The position numbers and the translations under genes were made by a program. From Paenibacillus sp. BIC5C1 (GTDB lineage: Bacteria > Bacillota > Bacilli > Paenibacillales > Paenibacillaceae): DNA of 64,000 nucleotides. The stretch lies in assembly GCF_032399705.1 (NCBI RefSeq), contig NZ_CP135922.1, positions 5,890,001 through 5,954,000 of the forward strand, in the 5' to 3' direction. This document shows, piece by piece, positions 34,975-43,081 of this stretch (positions are counted from its first letter, which is position 1; every line of letters starts with the position of its first letter). Below the pieces are notes generated by a model. That model made no database searches and had not been told where the DNA came from. It saw only the letters and a list, made by a program, of their open reading frames with translations.

Positions 34975-35172
34975 ATGAGCAAAGGTTTATCGCTATGGTT
35001 TGCATTCTCTTCGATTATGTTGTTAGCGGTTACGGCGATTATGATCTCTTACTCCGGCTGGTTGGCTACGCTGCTGTTTGTCGTGTCTGTTGCCAACATC
35101 GGTTGGGGATTCGTTATTCGCGCAAAGAAAGAGCGTCGTGAAGCACGTACTACCTCAGAAACAGCTTCTTAA
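34975..35172 (+). CDS. Small two-helix membrane protein
   Basis: A 65-residue protein with two membrane helices (residues about 5-24 and 29-48) and a basic tail (RAKKERREARTTSETAS). GGAGG precedes the ATG at nine bases; the open frame extends further upstream without a site. I do not recognise a family. A perfect terminator follows. Confidence 0.7.
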   Translation: MSKGLSLWFAFSSIMLLAVTAIMISYSGWLATLLFVVSVANIGWGFVIRAKKERREARTTSETAS

Positions 35173-35207
35173 CCCCGGTAAACTTCATAGGATAGTACGA
35201 AACGATA

Positions 35208-35242
35208 ATAAAGAGGAGCCCTATCAGGGCTCCTCTTTATTA
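35208..35242. terminator. Bidirectional terminator (small membrane protein / trpS)
   Basis: AAAGAGGAGCCC-TATCA-GGGCTCCTCTTT, a perfect 12-bp stem with TTATT/AATAA flanks on both sides. Confidence 0.9.
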
Positions 35243-35283
35243 TGTGAACAATTCTTTTACTTTAATTCACTTGCCTCGTCCTA

Positions 35284-36276
35284 TTACAACGTACGTCTAG
35301 GAACAAACCCCATACGTTCTTTAACCGCATTAAGTGTCTGGGAAGCCACCGCTTCTGCGCGGCGAGCTGAAGTTTCCAAAATATCGGCCAATTCGCCAGA
35401 TTCACGAATTTCACGATACCGTTCCTGTAAAGGTTCAATAACGGATACAACCACTTCAGCCAGTTCTTTTTTGAACGGACCATACATTTTACCTTCATAG
35501 CGCTCCGCTACTTCTTTCAATGACAGACCTGCGCATTCAGCATAGATACTCATCAGGTTGCTGACTTCAGGTTTGTTTGCCGGATCATATACAACTTCAC
35601 GACCGGAGTCGGTTGTAGCACGGCTAATTTTTTTACGAATCACATCTGGCGGATCAAGCAAGGCGATGTAGCTGCCTGCATTGGGATTACTTTTGCTCAT
35701 TTTGGAAGAAGCATCATCCAGTGACATTACACGAGCACCCACCTGTGGAATATACGGGTCTGGAATCGTGAAATACTCACCATAACGATGGTTAAAGCGT
35801 CCCGCCAGATCACGTGTCAGTTCCAAATGCTGCTTTTGGTCTTCGCCTACCGGCACAAGATCAGCATTATACAGCAAAATATCAGCAGCCATTAATGAAG
35901 GATAGACAAACAGCCCAGCGCCAACGGAATCTTTACCCGATGATTTGTCCTTAAACTGAGTCATGCGTTCAAGCTCGCCCATTGATGTAAGTGTAGTCAT
36001 CAACCAGCCCAATTCCGCGTGCTGCGGTACATGAGATTGCAGAAACACATTGGATTTCGTAGGATCGATTCCAGCTGCGATAAACAAGGCAGCTACCGCC
36101 TCAGATTGCTCACGCAGCGCTGCTGGCTCTTGAGCTACCGTTACAGCGTGAAGATCAACCACCATGAAGTGACATTGGTAGTCATGCTGCAATTTCACAA
36201 AGTTTTTAATTGCTCCGATGTAGTTGCCCAATGTGAGCTTGCCACTCGGCTGAATGCCCGAAAGTACTGTTTTCAT
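35284..36276 (-). CDS. trpS: Tryptophanyl-tRNA synthetase
   Basis: A 330-residue class I synthetase. The HIGH-type motif is PSGKLTLGNYIG (residues 10-21), and the KMSKS motif is intact in SSKMSKSNPN near residue 195. Length is normal. Expression is controlled by a T-box leader upstream, whose specifier candidate is UGG. Confidence 0.97.
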   Translation of the reverse strand: MKTVLSGIQPSGKLTLGNYIGAIKNFVKLQHDYQCHFMVVDLHAVTVAQEPAALREQSEAVAALFIAAGIDPTKSNVFLQSHVPQHAELGWLMTTLTSMGELERMTQFKDKSSGKDSVGAGLFVYPSLMAADILLYNADLVPVGEDQKQHLELTRDLAGRFNHRYGEYFTIPDPYIPQVGARVMSLDDASSKMSKSNPNAGSYIALLDPPDVIRKKISRATTDSGREVVYDPANKPEVSNLMSIYAECAGLSLKEVAERYEGKMYGPFKKELAEVVVSVIEPLQERYREIRESGELADILETSARRAEAVASQTLNAVKERMGFVPRRTL

Positions 36277-36324
36277 TTTACAGAATGCCTCCTTATTTGT
36301 TTGTTCCTGTTTCTCCGCGAACGC

Positions 36325-36640
36325 AAAAAGGCCTCACATCCGCAAGGGACGTGAGACCGTGGTGCCACCCTTATTCGCATTTCTCCATTCATCTAGACCT
36401 GATTAGATCATGTAGAAGAAATGCCTTCATTTCTCCGTAACGTGGAGTATACGTCCGATTCTACTAAGGGTAGTCCAAACTTCAGACATCGCCTGTTCAA
36501 GCCAGCACTCAAGGGTCCATTCGGTAAAGAGTTCACACCGGTTCACATCACCCACCGGCTTTCTGAAGAGAGTTCTCTTGGCTTACTTGTCCCTGTCATC
36601 GCTTTGTTATCATTCACTGGATAAAACACATCGTTCAAGA
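36325..36640 (-). promoter_or_regulatory. T-box leader of trpS
   Basis: On the minus strand AGGGTGGCACCACGG (36357-36373 region) is the T-box sequence that contacts the tRNA 3' end. It overlaps an antiterminator and is followed by a terminator (CTCACGTCC / GGATGTGAG, then T5). The long stem I upstream contains GAATGGACC; its TGG (36517-36519) is the probable Trp specifier. Uncharged tRNA-Trp should promote readthrough. Confidence 0.9.
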
Positions 36641-36644
36641 TACC

Positions 36645-36673
36645 ATCTTAATCCGCGCGGACCAGAATGTCAA
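36645..36673 (-). promoter_or_regulatory. Promoter of trpS
   Basis: On the minus strand TTGACA and TAAGAT are separated by 17 nt, directly before the T-box leader. Confidence 0.65.
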
Positions 36674-36856
36674 AATGGGAATAGCTTTTTTTACCCACTT
36701 CACTGAAATCTGTTATGATGGAATTGCTTATCCTAATCACCAGCATTCATTCGGTATGCTAATGGGATAAGTGGCATGTACACAATGACACGCCTGCTAC
36801 GGCAGTTAGAGCTGGCCGTTTGCAGACAGATTTCAAGTGGGAAAAGGAGCATCGAT

Positions 36857-37831
36857 ATGAAACAAGTGACCAAAGGCCAATGGAATGGTTACGACACGTA
36901 TATCCTACATAGCCGTGAATTGGAGATTACCCTGCTGCCGCGTCTTGGAAATAATATTATCTCGATTCGCGATTTGGTGCAGGGCCGCGATGTCGTTCGC
37001 AGTCCGGAAGAAGATGAACTTGCCTTTTATTTGCAGAAGCCGTATCACTTCGGCGTTCCGCTTCTTGTTCCGCCAGGCCGCATTCATCGAGGACAATTCG
37101 AATATGAGGGAGTTCATTACCAATTCGATCAGAATACGGCCAATGACAACCATATTCACGGTCTCCACCGCAGCCAGTCCTGGTGTGTCAGCGACATCGA
37201 AGAAGATGAAGATGGCTGTGCAATTACAACGGAATTATTAACTGAAAATGAAGAGCATTGGATGGCTCAATTTCCAATTCCTTTGAAGCTTGAGATGACG
37301 TTCAGACTTCAAAACGCGGTGTTAAGCCAGCGTCTGCGTGTGACCAATCTGAGCTCTACTCCTGCTCCTTTTGGAATGGGATATCATACATGGTTTCTAC
37401 TTGACGGCAAACCTGCCGAATGGTCACTTCAACTTCCTGTGTCCGGAATTTACGCTCAGAATGAAGAACAACTGCCTACAGGCCAGATTGAATCTCTCGG
37501 AGAATGGTCTTCTTTGAACGAAGGCATGAACATGCAAGGACGAAACTGGGATACCATTTTAAAAGCTGCCGAAGGGCAGCCAGCAGTAGCTCACTTGCGC
37601 AGACAGGATGGATACACGCTTAATTATTCAGCGGATGAAGCATATTTCAAACATTGGGTCCTCTTTACAAAGGGCGAATCCGACCAATTTCTATGCATTG
37701 AACCTTATACCTGGCTTCCTGATGCACCCAATTTGAATTTAACAGACGAGCAAACGGGACTGATTCGTCTGGAACCAGAACAGCCCGTTGAACTTTTTAC
37801 ACGTATTGAGATTGTACCGCCAACCGAGTAG
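36857..37831 (+). CDS. Aldose 1-epimerase family protein
   Basis: A 324-residue galactose-mutarotase-like beta-sandwich protein. Conserved His residues are in DNHIHGLHR (about residue 100) and GMGYHTWF (about 175), and the catalytic-base Glu is in LCIEPYTW (about 286). The ATG at 36857 follows AAAAGGAG; a 27-codon extension to 36776 has no site. It interconverts sugar anomers, substrate not defined. Confidence 0.9.
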   Translation: MKQVTKGQWNGYDTYILHSRELEITLLPRLGNNIISIRDLVQGRDVVRSPEEDELAFYLQKPYHFGVPLLVPPGRIHRGQFEYEGVHYQFDQNTANDNHIHGLHRSQSWCVSDIEEDEDGCAITTELLTENEEHWMAQFPIPLKLEMTFRLQNAVLSQRLRVTNLSSTPAPFGMGYHTWFLLDGKPAEWSLQLPVSGIYAQNEEQLPTGQIESLGEWSSLNEGMNMQGRNWDTILKAAEGQPAVAHLRRQDGYTLNYSADEAYFKHWVLFTKGESDQFLCIEPYTWLPDAPNLNLTDEQTGLIRLEPEQPVELFTRIEIVPPTE

Positions 37832-38031
37832 AATCTTGTACTCTCAGGCGACTTCTATGGGACATAGCTCCTACTTTTTCCTTTTCTTTTGCGTAGCCGA
37901 TCCATACTGGGTCGGCTTTTTTCATGTTATATCTCATCTTTTATATCCAAATTTTGCCTTACGCCATATCATGCATATTTCCTCATTCTCTAACCATACT
38001 AACATCACCAAGCCATAAGGAGGTGACACAC

Positions 38032-38265
38032 ATGTACGGAGGTCAAAACCAAGGAAACAGAAACTCTTCAAACAATCTGGTTGTTCCTCAAGCAACTGCA
38101 GCTTTGCAACAATTGAAAATTGAAGCTGCACAAGAGCTGGGTGTAACAATTCCCCAAGACGGTTACTACGGTAACTACACTTCCCGTGAGACAGGTTCTC
38201 TGGGTGGTTACATCACTAAACGTCTGGTCCAAATCGCTGAGCAGCAATTATCGGGTCGTTCGTAA
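38032..38265 (+). CDS. Alpha/beta-type small acid-soluble spore protein, second copy
   Basis: A 77-residue SASP identical to the copy at 34636-34854 over most of the central region, including KIEAAQELGVTIPQDGYYG and the YITKRLVQIAEQ end. The N-terminus differs by a GGQNQGNRN insertion. An ideal AAGGAGGTG site precedes the ATG. Several alpha/beta SASPs per genome are normal in spore formers. Confidence 0.95.
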   Translation: MYGGQNQGNRNSSNNLVVPQATAALQQLKIEAAQELGVTIPQDGYYGNYTSRETGSLGGYITKRLVQIAEQQLSGRS

Positions 38266-38296
38266 GCTCGTAATTCGTGCTCCTATATGCAAGAAC

Positions 38297-38328
38297 AAAA
38301 AGCGGCCTTCCTCTGAAGTGCCGCTTTC
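38297..38328 (+). terminator. Terminator of the second SASP gene
   Basis: AAAGCGGC / GCCGCTTT arms with a 12-nt loop, then CCTGT. The T-run is weak. Confidence 0.5.
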
Positions 38329-38349
38329 CTGTGTGCTCGCTCATCACAA

Positions 38350-38763
38350 TTATGAAGACGACTCCATGCCTGAATCCATGTATGTATTGGTTCTTGGATA
38401 ACGAATCATCAGGTTCGCCATATTATAGTTGGACTCCATCGTGGCATCAACCAGAATCATGCCTTGTCTTACTGTAAAATCATATGCAATTTCTCCATGA
38501 GTCCAATTTCGCTTGAATTTCAAAGTCTCCAGTGCCATTGCGCGGAAAGAAGAGCGCTGGATTTCGTTTAATCCACCGTCCTCCACTTCCATTTGACCGT
38601 CACGTCCGGTTATCGGATTATGTCGAATTCCAAACTTCCCAATTACATTATTTCGTATTTGCACAAATACCACACCTGAATCTAACCCTGATAATTCATG
38701 ATCAAGCTCTTTGAACACCAGATCCAACTGTCGTGCTAATGAAAGCTGGTCAATTTTTACCAT
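38350..38763 (-). CDS. Conserved hypothetical protein
   Basis: A 137-residue soluble protein that I cannot place. It begins with a helical region (SLARQLDLVFKELDHEL). A beta-rich part follows with VVFVQIRNNVIGKFGIRHNP, and later EIAYDFTVRQGMILVDATMESNYNMANLM. The ribosome site GGAGGAG is strong and codon usage matches its neighbours, so it is very likely a real gene. It has no signal peptide or membrane helix. The closing MDSGMESSS tail looks disordered. Confidence 0.75.
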   Translation of the reverse strand: MVKIDQLSLARQLDLVFKELDHELSGLDSGVVFVQIRNNVIGKFGIRHNPITGRDGQMEVEDGGLNEIQRSSFRAMALETLKFKRNWTHGEIAYDFTVRQGMILVDATMESNYNMANLMIRYPRTNTYMDSGMESSS

Positions 38764-38973
38764 AACGCTCCTCCTTTATGCACTTCATCCTTCAAAACAA
38801 GGACTTACGACTCATTATATGACAACAAATGTGGTCATTCAACAAAGTCAAACAAACTTGGGTAATTATGACTATGATTTGCACAATTAATTGCCATTTT
38901 GCGTCCTTTTAGCGAGTTATTTCTCTCAATTGCGACAAAATATTTAGCAGGAGCTTAGCTTTAAAAAACACTT

Positions 38974-39017
38974 AAAAAGGCTGCAATCCCGTGTACATTT
39001 ACACAGGATTGCAGCCC
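38974..39017 (-). terminator. Terminator of the oligopeptidase gene
   Basis: GGCTGCAATCC-GTGTA / TACAC-GGATTGCAGCC long stem, then TTTTTAAG on the minus strand. Confidence 0.9.
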
Positions 39018-39036
39018 CATTACATATATAGGAATA

Positions 39037-40836
39037 CTATTTTGCGGATTCTGTCATCTCAAGAAATTGATCAATATCGGCAATGACCAGGTTCGCAGCA
39101 TTTTGCCAGAAATCCGGTTGTGTGAGATCTGTACCCAGATGTTTCTGTGCCAGTTCTTCTACCGTCATTCGGCCCGTATCTCGTAGCAAATCATCGTATT
39201 TATCGGCAAATGCTGTACCTTCCTCCTGCGCTCTGGCATAGATGCCTGCACTGAACATATAACCGAACGTATAAGGGAAGTTGTAGAAAGGTACACCTGT
39301 CAGATAGAAATGCAGCTTGGATGCCCAGAAATGCGGATGATCGGATGCTAGTGCACCACAGAACGCTTCTTGCTGTGCTTCCACCATCAGTTTGGACAAC
39401 TCATCTGCATTCACCAAACCTTGTTTGCGTTGCTCATAGAACCGATTTTCGAACAGGAAACGAGCGTGAATATTCATGAAGAACGCAACGCTTCGTTGAA
39501 TCTTGTCTTCGAGCAGAGCTAGCTTCTCTTGCTTATCCGTTGCTGCTTGAACCAGAGCATCGGCTACAATCAGCTCAGCAAAGGTAGATGCCGTTTCCGC
39601 CACATTCATGGCGTAGCGTTGATTCAAGGCTGGCAGTTCTTCCATAATGTGCTGATGATATCCGTGACCAAGTTCATGAGCAAGTGTCGACACATTCGAC
39701 GGCGTCCCAGAGAAGGTCATGAAAATACGTGTTGCTTTGCTGAGTGGTAAGGAGGTACAGAACCCTCCTGGACGCTTGCCAGCACGGTCCTCTGCTTCAA
39801 TCCAACGTTTCTCAAACGCCATCTCTGCAAATTTGGAAAGTTTGGGACTGAACTTGGCGAATTGATCAACAATATTGATGGCTGCCTCGTCATATGTGAC
39901 TTTTCCACCCGACTTGCCTACTGGTGCATCTACGTCACTCCAGCTGAGTTTCTCTACACCAAGCAGTTTCGCCTTGCGCTCCAAATATCGAACCAAAGCA
40001 GGTTTCGCTCCATTAATCACATTCCACATCGTATCGAGCGTCTGGCGCGACATGCGGTTGATCGCCAAAGGTTCCTTTAGAATGTCATCCCAGCCGCGCT
40101 TCTCATACAATTTGAGACGGAAACCGGCGAGATGGTTTAAGGTATCTGCGCAGAAGTCTTCGACATCCGTCCAAGCCTGTTCCCAGTTAGCGAATACAGT
40201 CTCGCGCACATTTCGGTCACTGTCGCTCAGCTTATTCGCAGCCTGACCTGCGGATAACATCACCGTTTCACCATTTTGTTCAAATGGGATGTTAACCTTG
40301 CTTACAATGGTGTTATAGAATTTGCCCCACCCATGGTAACCATCTACGCCGAGATCCAGCGCAAGACCTTCAAGTTCAGGTGACAGTTTCTCACGAGCTA
40401 GCGTGCGGCTCTCGTTCAGTGCAAAGGCAAGCGGCTGAACATCTTCCCGAGCAATCCACGCTTCCCATACAGAGTCTGTCGTCTGGCTAAGTGTATTATC
40501 GAATTGGGACTTGGCACTATTCAGCATCGCGGCAAGAGAACTAATAGTTCCCTGAAGCTGGACTGCTTTTTTATCATTTTGGTTTTGTGAAGAAAGACAG
40601 GACACAAATGCCGACCCTTCCGAAATTCGGATATAACAGCTCTGCAGCAGTTCAAGGATCGGATCAAACGCATTCGTTTCTTCCAGAGACTTGGGTGCAG
40701 GTGTATCTTTCAAAAGGGCTTGCAGCTTGCGTACATCCTGCTCCAGCTCAATCAGATACGCAGCGAATGACTCAGAGGCAGAACCTCCACTAAAAATGGA
40801 CTCCAGATCCCAGACGGGTTGTAATGGTGTTTTCAT
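39037..40836 (-). CDS. M3-family oligoendopeptidase (PepF-like)
   Basis: A 599-residue zinc metallopeptidase. The HExxH motif is H387-E-L-G-H391 and the third ligand Glu is in NVAETASTFAE about 24 residues later. The helical M3 fold cuts short oligopeptides in the cytoplasm. The length is normal for PepF-type enzymes. AGAGGTG precedes the start. Single gene with a strong terminator. Confidence 0.95.
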   Translation of the reverse strand: MKTPLQPVWDLESIFSGGSASESFAAYLIELEQDVRKLQALLKDTPAPKSLEETNAFDPILELLQSCYIRISEGSAFVSCLSSQNQNDKKAVQLQGTISSLAAMLNSAKSQFDNTLSQTTDSVWEAWIAREDVQPLAFALNESRTLAREKLSPELEGLALDLGVDGYHGWGKFYNTIVSKVNIPFEQNGETVMLSAGQAANKLSDSDRNVRETVFANWEQAWTDVEDFCADTLNHLAGFRLKLYEKRGWDDILKEPLAINRMSRQTLDTMWNVINGAKPALVRYLERKAKLLGVEKLSWSDVDAPVGKSGGKVTYDEAAINIVDQFAKFSPKLSKFAEMAFEKRWIEAEDRAGKRPGGFCTSLPLSKATRIFMTFSGTPSNVSTLAHELGHGYHQHIMEELPALNQRYAMNVAETASTFAELIVADALVQAATDKQEKLALLEDKIQRSVAFFMNIHARFLFENRFYEQRKQGLVNADELSKLMVEAQQEAFCGALASDHPHFWASKLHFYLTGVPFYNFPYTFGYMFSAGIYARAQEEGTAFADKYDDLLRDTGRMTVEELAQKHLGTDLTQPDFWQNAANLVIADIDQFLEMTESAK

Positions 40837-40954
40837 TTAAATAAGGCACCTCTCTCAGTAGAATGGATAATTAACCTTGAATTAGAACTGGTTTTATAAG
40901 CGCTATATCTCTATACTAGAGAAATAGTTTAAGCTATTTTCAGGAGGTAATCGT

Positions 40955-41125
40955 ATGAAACCTTTACAAGTCTCGGCTGACACAGCCGTCAAATTAGCAG
41001 AATCTCTGGGTGTTCCCCTCGAACATCTGATGCATATGCCGCAGCATATCCTGATGCAGAAAATCGCCGAATTGGCCAAAGAAGAAGCGGCTAAACCTGC
41101 CACTACAGAAGGCGAGCAAGAATGA
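40955..41125 (+). CDS. YycC-like small protein
   Basis: A 56-residue protein, too short for most ORF calls. It begins MKPLQVSADTAVKLAESLGV and contains PLEHLMHMPQHILMQKIAEL, which resembles the YycC family of Bacillales as I remember it. AGGAGGTAAT is placed ideally. Its TGA overlaps the ATG of the next gene in ATGA, so the two are translationally coupled. The function is not known. The Lys/Glu/Ala-rich tail looks disordered. Confidence 0.82.
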   Translation: MKPLQVSADTAVKLAESLGVPLEHLMHMPQHILMQKIAELAKEEAAKPATTEGEQE

Positions 41126-41355
41126 TTCCCTTTGAGAACAGCTGGCCTTACGATATTGTAATGGGGGACATTTATGTACAGCAATGTCCGTACTGCCATG
41201 CAAACAATGTACTGCTGCCACTCAAACCAAAGGAGCTTGTACGCATTCGCGAAGGCAAAAAGAAATTACTGGTCTTTCCTTGTTGTAATGCCAGCATGAC
41301 TGTAATCGACAACGATAGTGATTACTTGCTGTCCAGTCGTCCTGTCCGCAATTAG
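41122..41355 (+). CDS. Small cysteine-pair protein
   Basis: A 77-residue protein with CPYC (C22, C25) and a later PCC (C54, C55), which may together bind zinc. It is coupled to the YycC-like gene by a 4-nt overlap. The segment VLLPLKPKELVRIREGKKKLLVFPCCNASMTVID looks like a zinc-ribbon-like beta fold. I do not recognise the family. A terminator hairpin follows at 41381-41405. Confidence 0.75.
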   Translation: MIPFENSWPYDIVMGDIYVQQCPYCHANNVLLPLKPKELVRIREGKKKLLVFPCCNASMTVIDNDSDYLLSSRPVRN

Positions 41356-41372
41356 AGAACAACTCTCACTTA

Positions 41373-42104
41373 TCAAATGGGGCTGCGTTTCGCAGCCTCT
41401 TTGTCTGCTTCAATCATTTCATCTGGCAATTCCACCTTGCTCGAAATCATCTGTTCCCGCAGTAATGCCCACTGTTCTCGCGAAGCACGAATCATGGCTG
41501 CATCGGTAATGCGCTTGTCATGAATAACTCTGCCGAACCATTTTACAGCCTCATGGAATCGACCTACCCTGCGGTTCAACTCTCCCAACAGATAAAGAAG
41601 CTTGGCTTCATTCCCACCAGTACCTTCCCGTTCATAAACCTTTACATAAGCCTCAAGGCTAAATTCAAGAAAACGGTTTTCCTGGGTATGATCCTCCATA
41701 TAACGATACAGCCAGGCAATATGATGCAGCAAACCGGCAACGACACGATCCTTCTCCTGAATAACCTGCGCACACAGCAAGCCAAGCTTGTATGAATCCA
41801 TCGCCTGTTCCAGCGTCCTCGCTCCGCTATAGTCACGTTTCACCAACCGATTACCGATCTGCTCCTTAAAAGCCTTTCGTTGTTTATCGTTCAATTGTTC
41901 CGTCGAATTCTCCGTCGAAGCGAAACCACACTCGGGACAGATGCGAACAACATAGAAATCCGGATTCTCCCGCTTGTAGTAAGCGCAAAAATCAGAATCC
42001 GTCCGATATGGCCGTTTTAAGCTTGGTCTTACACGTGAGGTATCATACTCGTTCTCGCAATAATGACACTTCACCTTTACCTTATACAGAGGCTCTAATT
42101 CCAC
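41373..42104 (-). CDS. DUF2225 protein
   Basis: A 243-residue protein with two N-terminal Cys pairs (CHYC at residues 13-16 and CPEC about 45 residues later) that should bind zinc. A helical, TPR-like part follows (LLYLLGELNRRVGRFHEAVKWFGRVI). This layout matches DUF2225, of unknown function. The start codon is GTG at 42104. Its 3' end overlaps a terminator for the convergent genes. Confidence 0.87.
   Translation of the reverse strand: MELEPLYKVKVKCHYCENEYDTSRVRPSLKRPYRTDSDFCAYYKRENPDFYVVRICPECGFASTENSTEQLNDKQRKAFKEQIGNRLVKRDYSGARTLEQAMDSYKLGLLCAQVIQEKDRVVAGLLHHIAWLYRYMEDHTQENRFLEFSLEAYVKVYEREGTGGNEAKLLYLLGELNRRVGRFHEAVKWFGRVIHDKRITDAAMIRASREQWALLREQMISSKVELPDEMIEADKEAAKRSPI
41381..41405 (+). 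terminator. Terminator inside the 3' end of the convergent DUF2225 gene
   Basis: GGCTGCG-TTT-CGCAGCC followed by TCTTTG. The hairpin lies within the last codons of the minus-strand gene that ends at 41373. Confidence 0.7.
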
Positions 42105-42140
42105 TCATTCCATCCCTCTCCCATAAGCTTGTAATCGGAA

Positions 42141-42518
42141 CTAAGGTGTATTCACAAAATGGTGCGCTGGCCCCGACAATCGCTGCAGGACGAAAGAATG
42201 CAACGGCTCTTCCACACCAACTTGTGTCAACGCCTGATCCATACATGCCAGCCAGGCTTCTGCCCGTTCAACAGTCACTTCAAAGTGCATATGACGTGCA
42301 CGCATCATCGGATGACCAAAAGCCTCGGAAAACAATGCAGGACCACCGAAGAACTGAGACAAAAACATGTATTGCTTGTCGATTACCGGCTGAATATCCT
42401 CTGGAAAAAGAGGTGCCAGCTTCTCATTCTGCTGAACAATCGGATAAAAAGCTTCAACCAGCGCGCGAACGCCTGCCTCTCCACCAAGATTGTCGTAGAT
42501 GCTCAAACTAGGATTCAT
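42141..42518 (-). CDS. Truncated haemoglobin (group II, YjbI type)
   Basis: A 125-residue 2-on-2 globin. It begins SIYDNLGGEAGVRALVEAFY, and the proximal His is in MRARHMHFEV. The Trp at the G8-like position in AEAWLACMDQAL is typical of group II. In Bacillales such globins handle oxygen or NO and peroxide. It is 36 bp downstream of the DUF2225 start, so it forms a separate or leading gene of that operon. Confidence 0.92.
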   Translation of the reverse strand: MNPSLSIYDNLGGEAGVRALVEAFYPIVQQNEKLAPLFPEDIQPVIDKQYMFLSQFFGGPALFSEAFGHPMMRARHMHFEVTVERAEAWLACMDQALTQVGVEEPLHSFVLQRLSGPAHHFVNTP

Positions 42519-42721
42519 TTCCGTCTTCCCCTCCTTTCAGATGTCGAATTTTGACATATATTACACTCCCATGCTTAATTATGAAAGGAGATTGAAGAAC
42601 AAGGCCACGAACACCTTTATCTTCATTCTATCAAAAAAATCCCAAAAGTCCTATATAACATGAAAGGCTTATGGTACCACATAGCCATGACTCATCCAGG
42701 TCTATCTCGTACTGAAGACAC

Positions 42722-42751
42722 AAAAAAAGCGCCAAACAAGAGGTTTGGCGC
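42722..42751 (-). terminator. Terminator of the 31-codon micro-ORF
   Basis: GCGCCAAAC-CTCTT-GTTTGGCGC perfect 9-bp stem, then seven T residues on the minus strand, 14 nt after the micro-ORF stop. Confidence 0.85.
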
Positions 42752-42764
42752 ACCAGATATTTCA

Positions 42765-42860
42765 TCAATAACTTCGCCAATCCTCTTCTTCAGAGCGCAC
42801 GAGCGAGGCACGTATAACATAAACAAAAGCACAAACCAGGATTCCGGTGACAAGACTCAT
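42765..42860 (-). CDS. Micro-ORF: 31-residue single-helix membrane peptide
   Basis: This frame is too short for the usual ORF cut-off. It reads MSLVTGILVCAFVYVIRASL, then VRSEEEDWRSY: one membrane helix (residues 4-17) followed by a charged tail. GGAG lies eight bases before the ATG, and a strong terminator follows immediately. The combination of ribosome site, helix, stop and terminator makes a real gene likely. The function is unknown; small peptides of this kind often regulate membrane complexes. Confidence 0.6.
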   Translation of the reverse strand: MSLVTGILVCAFVYVIRASLVRSEEEDWRSY

Positions 42861-43081
42861 AATCATCACTCCATCCGATTTAATTCCACCTTCTAGGTAA
42901 ATAGGTGACGTCCAGGCGTTTTTATCATTTTAGCATACATCTTTTAAAAACACAGCCACTTTTGCAAGCGCTTTCCAAACATTAATTTGTACTGTTTGTC
43001 CGCTTTGTCTCATATATTGATGGCAAAAGAACCAGCGATCTGCTGCACACTGACCATTCCAAAAATAAAGGAGAAGAATTC

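Noticed and set aside
36421..36624. 67-codon open frame upstream of trpS
   Set aside because: It falls inside the T-box leader, whose sequence is explained by RNA structure.
42963..42976. cre-like site (13 of 14 match) before ylbJ
   Set aside because: A sporulation gene under mother-cell control is an unlikely CcpA target; the match may be chance, so it is not listed as a feature.
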